Assembly (NCBI GenBank): GCA_903904805.1
Contig: CAIVDX010000585.1
Span: 1-6,417, forward strand
Source of the DNA: an uncultured Rhodospirillales bacterium
Lineage (GTDB): Bacteria > Pseudomonadota > Alphaproteobacteria > Acetobacterales > Acetobacteraceae
Length of the DNA stretch: 6,417 nt
Direction of reading: 5' to 3'
Below, piece by piece: positions 1 to 5,106 of this stretch; position 1 is the first letter of the stretch; every line of letters begins with the position of its first letter. Made by a program: the position numbers and the translations under genes. The notes under the pieces are model-generated. The model was not told the DNA's origin. It did not search any database and worked only from the letters and a program-made list of their open reading frames with translations.

Positions 1-243
1 AACCTCGCTGGCCTGCGCGCCACCCAGGTCAATCTCACCGGGATGTCCGTATTGGACAGCAATCTTGCGGGCAGCCGACTGCATGATGTGAATTGCAGCG
101 GCCTGCGCATCAGCGAGGCGAACCTGACCGGCGCGGCGGTTGTCGACAGCCGGCTGACGGGTATGACCATCAACGGCATCCTGGTCAGCGACCTGCTGGC
201 CGCCTACGCCGCGACACACCCGGACACGACCGCTTCCCGTTGA
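1..243 (+). CDS. Pentapeptide-repeat protein, C-terminal part (5' end outside window)
   Basis: The frame is open from the first base and ends in TGA at 241-243, so only the last 80 residues are visible. They contain six decapeptides in exact register, starting at bases 1, 31, 61, 91, 121 and 151. Each begins N-L-x-G or a variant (NLAG, NLTG, NLAG, NCSG, NLTG, RLTG), followed by a second five-residue unit centred on V, L or I and mostly ending near D or E. Two pentapeptides per 10 residues is the signature of the right-handed quadrilateral beta-helix of pentapeptide-repeat proteins. After the repeats a short segment (GILVSDLLAAYAA) probably forms a helical cap. The family includes DNA-mimicking gyrase-protection proteins, but most members have no known role and nothing here points to a specific one. 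An ATG at 43 lies inside the repeat array and is not a credible start. No signal peptide can be judged because the N-terminus is missing. Confidence 0.85.
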   Translation, partial: NLAGLRATQVNLTGMSVLDSNLAGSRLHDVNCSGLRISEANLTGAAVVDSRLTGMTINGILVSDLLAAYAATHPDTTASR

Positions 244-251
244 GTCCTGTC

Positions 252-289
252 CCTCAGATGACCGGTCTGCTGACCAGTCATATTTGAGG
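252..289 (+). terminator. Imperfect stem-loop between convergent genes, possible terminator
   Basis: The outer arms CCTCA (252-256) and TGAGG (285-289) pair. Inside them ATGACCGGT (258-266) pairs with ACCAGTCAT (273-281) with a single C-A mismatch, closing a six-base loop CTGCTG. A one-base/three-base internal loop separates the two helices. The structure begins nine bases after the stop codon of the pentapeptide-repeat gene and faces the convergent gene ending at 373. No T-run follows on either strand, so it is not a textbook intrinsic terminator. It could act as a weak terminator or a 3'-end-stabilising hairpin. Confidence 0.35.
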
Positions 290-372
290 TTGTCATGTCC
301 GAAAGCGCCGTCTGCATGGTGGCGTGCTGGCATGGCTGCAGGGCCCGCATGATGGACGCCGCCGAGGGGGAC

Positions 373-1323
373 CTAGCGCCCGAACACCGGCCTGTCGAAC
401 ACCGCCGGCACCAGATCGTCGAGGAACATCAGCAGCTGCACCCGCCCACCAATCCCGTGGCCGGCGCCGCGGTTCAGCGGCACGATCGCCTCGGCGGCGA
501 CCTGCCAGGTGGCGCCCACATAGGCGAGGCCGGGGTTCGCGCTCGCCTGCGTCCGCTGCGTGCTGTCCGGCCCCAGCGTGTTGCTGAAGGCGAACTCCAC
601 CAGCGGCACGAACTGGAACAGCGGCTCCTCGGCCGGCGGCCCGCCGGTGAACCGGTCGGTGAGGTAGTAGGTGCTGTATTGAACGGAAAACCCCCAGTTC
701 AGCACAGTGGCGTTCCTGCCCAGTGTGGGTGTGAGCTGCGGCCCCTGCGGCGTGCTGGCATCATAGACCGACTGCCCCTGCAGCGGGACCGCCACGCCAA
801 ACGCGGCGGTGACCGCGAACGGCCGCAGCCAGGCCGCCTCCTCCGGTAGCCAGCCCAGCCCCTTGCCGATGAACACGCCCGGCTGAAGCGTCGTCGGCCC
901 GCCGGCGCCGACGGAGCGGTTGCCCGATCCGCCAAAGCCCCAGATCAGGCTCGCCGAGGCCAGCATCTCGCCCGGATCATCCTCGAGGAGCTTCCATTTC
1001 AGCGTGATGTTGGTGCTGTTCCACCCGCTGCGCGCCGGCGTATTGGGGGCGCTGCGTTCGGTCGCCCCGGTGTCGAATCCGAGCGAGATCCGCTCGGTCA
1101 GCAGCCGGCTGAACGTCAGATTGCCGATCAGGTCGCGCGGGCCGTCCGGCGCGGTCGGGGCGAGGGTGAGATTGGGAAAGGCCAGATCATCCCCCACGGC
1201 CGGATCGTCGATCGCCAGCGTGCCGGGGAAATAGCGGTTGCCGGCCAGGCCGTGGGCGGCGGCCCCACCGGCTCCGGCGAGCAGCGCCAGGCCGCAGCAC
1301 GCCGCGAGATGACAAGGTCGCAT
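373..1323 (-). CDS. Secreted protein of unknown function, probable outer-membrane beta-barrel
   Basis: The product is 316 residues long from the ATG at 1323. That start is preferred over an in-frame ATG at 1380 because it places a clean signal peptide at the N-terminus: MRP, a hydrophobic Leu/Ala/Gly/Cys core, and a likely AAA|HG cleavage after residue 23. It also avoids overlap with the upstream deaminase gene. The mature part starts HGLAGNRYFPGTLAIDDP and then alternates short amphipathic stretches with Gly/Asn/Pro-rich turns, with many aromatic residues at strand ends (for example VLNWGFSVQYSTYYLTDRF). This fits an outer-membrane barrel. I see no catalytic motif, heme site or lipobox. From memory it resembles uncharacterised proteobacterial secreted proteins beginning HG-x-AG-x-R-[FY]-FP and ending near GRPxF, loosely like the MetA-pathway/porin-like barrels; that match is unverified. 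It lies 40 bp behind tadA and is probably cotranscribed with it. No strong ribosome-binding site is visible. Function unknown. Confidence 0.75.
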   Translation of the reverse strand: MRPCHLAACCGLALLAGAGGAAAHGLAGNRYFPGTLAIDDPAVGDDLAFPNLTLAPTAPDGPRDLIGNLTFSRLLTERISLGFDTGATERSAPNTPARSGWNSTNITLKWKLLEDDPGEMLASASLIWGFGGSGNRSVGAGGPTTLQPGVFIGKGLGWLPEEAAWLRPFAVTAAFGVAVPLQGQSVYDASTPQGPQLTPTLGRNATVLNWGFSVQYSTYYLTDRFTGGPPAEEPLFQFVPLVEFAFSNTLGPDSTQRTQASANPGLAYVGATWQVAAEAIVPLNRGAGHGIGGRVQLLMFLDDLVPAVFDRPVFGR

Positions 1324-1363
1324 TCTGGCACCGGGCGAATGTGTCGCGGCGATATAGCGTGGC

Positions 1364-1813
1364 TCAGCGGCGCGCGGCAAAAAACCGCTTCAGCAGATCC
1401 GCGCACTCCGCCTCGCGCAGCCCGCCGATCACCTCCGGACGGTGCTGAGCCCCGGGCGCGTCGTAGATCCGCGGCCCATGCTCCACCCCGCCGCCCTTCG
1501 GGTCATAGGCGCCGAACACCACCCGCCGGATGCGGAACAGCCCGGCGGCCGCCGCGCACATCGGGCAGGGCTCCAGCGTCACCACCAGGTCGCACGCGAC
1601 GAGCCGCGCATTGCCGATCCTGGCCGCGGCCGCCCGCAGCGCGATCATCTCGGCATGCGCGGCGGCGTCGTGATCGGTCTCGGTGCGGTTGCCGGCACGC
1701 GCCAGCACCGCCCCATCGGGGCCGAGCACCACCGCGCCCACCGGCACCTCGCCGGTCTGTGCCGCCTCGCGCGCCAGGCCCAGCGCCAGCTCCATTGCGG
1801 GTCCGAACATCAT
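1364..1813 (-). CDS. tadA: tRNA-specific adenosine deaminase (A34 to I34)
   Basis: TadA deaminates adenosine 34 of tRNA-Arg(ACG) to inosine so that one tRNA reads CGU, CGC and CGA; it acts as a cytoplasmic zinc-dependent homodimer. The 149-residue product has the usual family length. It shows the N-terminal helix and EVPVGAVVL strand (22-30), the zinc/catalytic motif H53-A-E55 with Glu55 as proton shuttle, and the second zinc motif P-C83-P-M-C86. The C-terminus CADLLKRFFAARR is typical of bacterial TadA rather than cytosine or guanine deaminases. The usual D-P-T-A-H-A-E around the first motif reads D-A-A-A-H-A-E here. The gene opens with two ATG codons. An AAGG (complement of 1818-1821) lies 4 bases from the first and 7 from the second, so the second (1810) may be the true start. 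Met7 (1795) is a third, less likely option. It is divergent from the hydrolase gene and precedes the envelope-protein gene on the same strand. Confidence 0.95.
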   Translation of the reverse strand: MMFGPAMELALGLAREAAQTGEVPVGAVVLGPDGAVLARAGNRTETDHDAAAHAEMIALRAAAARIGNARLVACDLVVTLEPCPMCAAAAGLFRIRRVVFGAYDPKGGGVEHGPRIYDAPGAQHRPEVIGGLREAECADLLKRFFAARR

Positions 1814-1856
1814 CCGACCTTGCAGCCACCGGGCAGCGCCGTCTAGCTACTGCCCC
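1814..1856. promoter_or_regulatory. 43-bp divergent intergenic region, must carry or overlap two promoters
   Basis: The only space between the tadA start (-) and the hydrolase start (+) is 43 bp. On the minus strand it carries an AAGG Shine-Dalgarno-like element for tadA. On the plus strand there is no purine-rich ribosome-binding site before the ATG at 1857; the bases just upstream are CTACTGCCCC. A TTGCAG at 1820-1825 could be a -35 element, but the sequence about 17-18 bp further on (CTAGCTA) is a poor -10. If it is used, transcription would begin almost at the ATG and give a leaderless mRNA. The tadA promoter must extend into the hydrolase coding region. The promoter assignment is inference. 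Confidence 0.35.
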
Positions 1857-2579
1857 ATGGCGTCAAAATCCTCCCGACCGATCGTCGGCATCACCCTCGA
1901 TTCCGAATCCCCCGGCGGCTATTCCCGCTATCCCTGGTATGCCCTGCGCGAGAACTATGCCGGTGCCATCGAGGCCGCCGGCGGCCTGCCGCTCGCCCTG
2001 CCGCACGCCCCCGCCCTGGCCGAGGAAACCCTCGATCTGATCAACGCGCTGGTGATCACCGGTGGCAATTTCGACGTCGATCCTGCCATGTATGGCGACG
2101 CCAGCCGGCACCAGACGGTGACGCTGAAGGAAGGCCGCACCGAGGCCGAATTCGCCCTGGTGCGCGGCGCGCTGGCCCGCAACATGCCGATCCTGGGCAT
2201 CTGCGGTGGCCAGCAGCTGCTGGCCGTCGCCCTCGGCGGCACCCTGATCCAGCACATCCCCGATGCGATCGCGAACGCGCTGGAGCACGAGCAGCTGAAC
2301 CCGCGCCACGAGCCCGGCCACGACATCGCCGTGGTGCCCGGCAGCCTGCTGCACCGCATCGTCGGCGCCGAGCGCATGGCGGTGAATTCCGCCCATCACC
2401 AGGCCGTGCGCGCCGCCGGGCCGAACGCCCTGATCTCCGCCACCGCCCCGGACGGCGTGGTGGAGGCGATCGAATCCACCGCCCACCCGTTCGCGCTGGG
2501 TGTGCAATGGCACCCGGAATTCCTCATCGACCAGGGTGACGCCAAAATCTTCGCCGCCTTCCTGGCCGCCACCCGATGA
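1857..2579 (+). CDS. Class I glutamine-amidotransferase-like hydrolase (peptidase C26, PuuD-like)
   Basis: The 240-residue protein belongs to the gamma-glutamyl hydrolase / gamma-glutamyl-gamma-aminobutyrate hydrolase group, cytoplasmic enzymes that cleave gamma-glutamyl amide bonds with a Cys-His-Glu triad. The nucleophile elbow is GIC116GGQQ, and His219 and Glu221 lie in VQWHPEF. Upstream, ITGGNFDVDPAMYG (67-80) is the family's glycine-rich segment, and SAHHQAV precedes the C-terminal half. The start at 1857 fits the family N-terminus (a short tail, then RPIVGITLD); further upstream ATGs lie inside tadA. PuuD of Escherichia coli releases GABA in putrescine degradation, but no other puu gene is present here, so the substrate is open. 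The elbow carries Gly-Gly where many relatives have Arg-Gly after the Cys, suggesting a separate subgroup. The gene heads a coupled trio: its stop overlaps the start of the pseudouridine synthase gene by four bases. No ribosome-binding site is visible. Confidence 0.88.
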   Translation: MASKSSRPIVGITLDSESPGGYSRYPWYALRENYAGAIEAAGGLPLALPHAPALAEETLDLINALVITGGNFDVDPAMYGDASRHQTVTLKEGRTEAEFALVRGALARNMPILGICGGQQLLAVALGGTLIQHIPDAIANALEHEQLNPRHEPGHDIAVVPGSLLHRIVGAERMAVNSAHHQAVRAAGPNALISATAPDGVVEAIESTAHPFALGVQWHPEFLIDQGDAKIFAAFLAATR

Positions 2580-3310
2580 GCGAGACCGTGAAGGGCGACC
2601 GCATCGCCAAATGGCTCGCCCATGCCGGCGTCGCCAGCCGGCGCGACATCGAGAAGATGATCGCCGAAGGCCGCATCAAGCTGAACAACGTGAAGGTGAC
2701 GCAGCCCGCCACCTTCGTCACCCCGGGCGATCTGGTGGTGGTGGATGGCAAGCTGATCGACCCGCCGGCGCGCCAGCGCCTGTTCCGCTACCACAAGCCC
2801 GAGGGGCTGGTGACCACCCACCGCGACCCCGAGGGCCGCCCCACCGTGTTCGAGTCCCTGCCCAAGGAACTCGGCCGCGTGATCTCCATCGGCCGGCTCG
2901 ATCTGAATTCCGAGGGCCTGCTGCTGCTCACCAATGACGGCGCGCTCGCCCGCCAGCTGGAGCTGCCGGCGAATGGCTGGCTGCGCCGCTACCGCGTGCG
3001 CGTGCACGGCAACCCCGACCCCGCCGAACTCAAGCGCCTCGCCGAGGGCGTGACGGTCGAGGGCGTGAAATACGGTTCCATCGAGGCGATGCTGGACAGC
3101 GTGAAGGGCCGCAATGCCTGGCTCACCGTCGCCCTGCGCGAGGGCCGCAACCGCGAGATCCGCCGCGTGATGGCCCATCTGGGACTGCCCGTCAGCCGGC
3201 TGATCCGTGTCGCCTACGGACCGTTCCAGCTCGGCACCATGAAGCCGGGCGAGGTGGAAGAGGTCACCGCCAAGGTGATGCGCGAGCAAATTCCCAGCCT
3301 CGCACCATGA
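2576..3310 (+). CDS. rluB: rRNA pseudouridine synthase, RsuA/RluB family
   Basis: The enzyme isomerises uridine to pseudouridine in ribosomal RNA. The N-terminal S4 RNA-binding domain spans about residues 8-60 (RIAKWLAHAGVASRRDIEKM onward). The catalytic domain starts at LFRYHKPEGLVTT (69-81). The active-site motif is GRLD109LNSEGLLLLTND, with Asp109 as the catalytic residue. The conserved REGRNREIRRVM segment and the closing LIRVAYGPFQLG complete the family pattern. At 244 residues without a long tail, it fits the RsuA/RluB/RluE/RluF branch. RluB, which targets 23S U2605 in Escherichia coli numbering, is the usual assignment next to rsmD in alphaproteobacteria, but the exact target cannot be read from sequence. 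The start codon overlaps the preceding stop (ATGA), and its own stop overlaps the start of rsmD (ATGA), which points to translational coupling in one operon. Confidence 0.92.
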   Translation: MSETVKGDRIAKWLAHAGVASRRDIEKMIAEGRIKLNNVKVTQPATFVTPGDLVVVDGKLIDPPARQRLFRYHKPEGLVTTHRDPEGRPTVFESLPKELGRVISIGRLDLNSEGLLLLTNDGALARQLELPANGWLRRYRVRVHGNPDPAELKRLAEGVTVEGVKYGSIEAMLDSVKGRNAWLTVALREGRNREIRRVMAHLGLPVSRLIRVAYGPFQLGTMKPGEVEEVTAKVMREQIPSLAP

Positions 3311-3846
3311 GAATCGTGGCCGGCACCAATCGCGGCCGCCCGCTGCATGTTCCCCACGGCGACATCACCCGCCCCACCGCCGACCGCGTGCGCCAGGCCC
3401 TGTTCGACAAGCTCTTCCACGCCCCCTGGGGCGGCCGTGGCCGCTTTGTCGGCGCGCGCGTGCTCGACCTGTTTGCCGGCACCGGCGCGCTGGGCCTCGA
3501 AGCCCTCAGCCGTGGCGCCGAACGCGCCACCTTCGTCGAGCAGGACAAGGCCGCGCTGATCGCCCTGCGCGCCAACATCACCGCCTGCCGCGCGGAAAAA
3601 ACCAGCGCCGTTCTGGCCTCCAACGTTCTCACCGCGACCGGCGGCGGACAGTTCGACCTGATCTTCCTCGACCCACCCTACCAGGCCGACCTGCTCATCC
3701 CGGCCATCGCGGCCTGGCGCTCGCGCTTCGCATTCGGGGCGATCGCGGTGGCAGAGATGGGGCGCAGCGAAGAGATCGAGCTGCCGGGTGAACTGCTGGA
3801 CGAGATGCAGCATGGCGCGGCGCGGGTGAAGATTCTGCAGTTCTAG
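3307..3846 (+). CDS. rsmD: 16S rRNA (guanine966-N2)-methyltransferase RsmD
   Basis: RsmD methylates N2 of G966 of 16S rRNA in assembled small subunits, using S-adenosylmethionine. The 179-residue length is typical. The protein begins MRIVAGTNRGRPL, followed by RPTADRVRQALFDKL (22-36), the RNA-contact and orientation segment of the family. The SAM-binding motif I is VLDLFAGTGALGLEALSRGA (52-71), with acidic Glu78 at the end of the next strand. The catalytic motif IV is DPPY (122-125), preceded by FDLIF. The gene ends with TAG at 3844-3846. No independent ribosome-binding site is seen; translation probably depends on coupling to the upstream synthase gene through the ATGA overlap. It is the last gene of the trio and is followed 11 bases later by an AT-rich hairpin. 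Confidence 0.96.
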   Translation: MRIVAGTNRGRPLHVPHGDITRPTADRVRQALFDKLFHAPWGGRGRFVGARVLDLFAGTGALGLEALSRGAERATFVEQDKAALIALRANITACRAEKTSAVLASNVLTATGGGQFDLIFLDPPYQADLLIPAIAAWRSRFAFGAIAVAEMGRSEEIELPGELLDEMQHGAARVKILQF

Positions 3847-3857
3847 CAAGGAAGGAT

Positions 3858-3893
3858 GTTCTTTTTTGAAAAAAGAACCAAAAAACTTTTTTT
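3858..3893. terminator. AT-rich palindrome with flanking A/T runs, probable bidirectional terminator
   Basis: GTTCTTTTTT (3858-3867) and AAAAAAGAAC (3869-3878) form a perfect inverted repeat around a single G. It is followed by CAAAAAAC and a run of seven T (3887-3893); six A (3880-3885) and T (3887-3892) can form a second small hairpin. Read on either strand, a hairpin is followed by a T-run, as expected for a terminator shared by two convergent genes. It lies between the end of rsmD (3846) and the end of the cytochrome c gene, whose TAA stop (3892-3894) is inside the element. The tract is strikingly AT-rich against a high-GC background. I have the impression that very similar elements recur between genes in Acetobacteraceae genomes; this is recollection and unchecked. 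Confidence 0.7.
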
Positions 3894-5106
3894 AGTTTGA
3901 TGTCGCCGCCAGTTGTGCGCGTAGTTCATGGACCTGTGCGGCGGAGACAGGACTCGCGGCGTTGCCCCAGGCGTTGCGGACATAGGTCGCCACAGCAGCA
4001 ACCTGCGGGTCGCTGAGCTTCCAGCCGAAGGGCGGCATCGCCGGCGCGGTCGGCGCGGCATCGGTCGCCACCGCCAGCGCGCCATTCAGCACCACACGAA
4101 CAACCGTGGTGGGATCATCGGATTGCACCACCGCACTGCCCTTCAATGACGGAAACAATCGCGGCACACCCTCGCCACTCTGGCGATGGCACGCGGTGCA
4201 GGAATCCTGGAAAATCGCCGCCCCCGCCACCATTGCCGGCGCATCCGCCGCCATCGGCGCCACGCCAGACGCGGCACGCGCGGGCTGATCCTTGAGATAC
4301 ACCGCCATCGCCCGCACATCCGCGGTGGGAAGCTGCGAGGTGGAGTAGGCCACCACCTCCGCCATCGGGCCGGACGCCGCCGAGCGCGCATTCCGACCGG
4401 TGGCGAGATATTCGACGATTTCATCAACTGACCAGCCACCCAACCCGGTGCGCAGATCACCGGTCAGGTTCGGTGCGAACCAGTCCTGCAGCACCGCCCC
4501 CTGCAATGGCCGGCTTGTGCGATCCGCGCCGAGCACGTTCTTCGCCGTGTGGCATGCGCCGCAATGCCCCAGCCCCTCCACCAGATAGGCGCCGCGATTC
4601 CATTCCGCCGATTTCGCCGCGTTCGGCTTGAACACACCCGGCTCGAAGAACAGGCCGTTCCAGCCGATCATCGTCGCGCGCACATCTAAGGGGAACGGCA
4701 GCTGGTTGCTCTCCACAACATTGCGGACAGGATCAAGCGTGTTCAGAAAGGCCCGCACCGCCAGAGCATCCTCGCGCGTCACCCTCGAATAATAGACATA
4801 GGGGAACGCCGGATAGAGATGCGCGCCATCCCGGTCGATGCCGCGGCTGAGGGCGCGGATGAAATCCTCATCGGTCCAGGCGCCGATGCCGGTGTCGCGA
4901 TCGGGCGTGATGTTGGGCGTGACCAGCACCCCGAACGGGGTGGGAAGCGGCCGCCCGCCGGCAAAGGGTGCTCCGCCCGGCGCCGTGTGGCAGGCGATGC
5001 AGTCTCCGGCGGTGGCGAGAACACGACCACGCTCCAGCGTCTCGAATGACGGGTCGGCATGGGCCGAAACGGCGAACAACGCTGCCAGGATCGCGATTTT
5101 TCTCAT
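3892..5106 (-). CDS. Triheme cytochrome c subunit of a membrane-bound dehydrogenase
   Basis: The 404-residue product has a signal peptide (MRKIAILAALFAVSAHA, cleavage likely after Ala17) and three heme-binding motifs: CIACH (36-40), CGACH (182-186) and CTACH (303-307). Three c-type domains in about 400 residues match the cytochrome subunits of acetic-acid-bacterium alcohol, gluconate, sorbitol and fructose dehydrogenases, which carry electrons from the catalytic subunit to ubiquinone at the periplasmic face. Likely axial Met ligands are Met248 (SGPMAEV) for heme 2 and Met357 (APAMPPFGW) for heme 3. In the first domain the expected place reads YPAFPY, with Phe101 and no Met between residues 41 and 145. 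The last ~25 residues (AQVHELRAQLAATSN at the end) are not strongly hydrophobic, so membrane attachment would be through an amphipathic segment or the partner subunits. The start overlaps the stop of the flavoprotein gene by four bases (ATGA), supporting one complex. The exact substrate cannot be assigned. Confidence 0.93.
   Translation of the reverse strand: MRKIAILAALFAVSAHADPSFETLERGRVLATAGDCIACHTAPGGAPFAGGRPLPTPFGVLVTPNITPDRDTGIGAWTDEDFIRALSRGIDRDGAHLYPAFPYVYYSRVTREDALAVRAFLNTLDPVRNVVESNQLPFPLDVRATMIGWNGLFFEPGVFKPNAAKSAEWNRGAYLVEGLGHCGACHTAKNVLGADRTSRPLQGAVLQDWFAPNLTGDLRTGLGGWSVDEIVEYLATGRNARSAASGPMAEVVAYSTSQLPTADVRAMAVYLKDQPARAASGVAPMAADAPAMVAGAAIFQDSCTACHRQSGEGVPRLFPSLKGSAVVQSDDPTTVVRVVLNGALAVATDAAPTAPAMPPFGWKLSDPQVAAVATYVRNAWGNAASPVSAAQVHELRAQLAATSN

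Noticed and set aside
295..849. 184-codon + strand frame beginning in the gap after the pentapeptide-repeat gene
   Set aside because: Most of it is antisense to the secreted-protein gene, its composition is shadow-like (Arg/His/Gly/Pro), and the short unique part (295-372) shows no ribosome-binding site or motif.
1321..1380. Longer 335-residue version of the secreted protein starting at 1380
   Set aside because: It would overlap the end of tadA and put 19 polar residues in front of an otherwise perfect signal peptide.
1683..1856. In-frame N-terminal extension of the hydrolase reaching back to 1683
   Set aside because: The extension lies inside tadA on the other strand, is Ala/Ser/Pro/Arg-rich, and precedes the normal family N-terminus at 1857.
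1252..2040. 262-codon open frame on the + strand across tadA and the hydrolase start
   Set aside because: Its translation is almost entirely Arg/Pro/Ala, and it conflicts with two clear genes.
2396..3289. 297-codon open frame on the - strand opposite the pseudouridine synthase gene
   Set aside because: It mirrors a well-supported gene, has a low-complexity His/Ala/Gln/Gly-rich translation and shows no start signal or domain.
3856..3900. 14-codon micro-frame with AAGGAAGG just before its ATG
   Set aside because: The purine run is too close to the ATG for normal initiation, and the frame is formed by the A/T runs of the terminator (Phe/Lys/Leu homopolymers), so it is probably a by-product.
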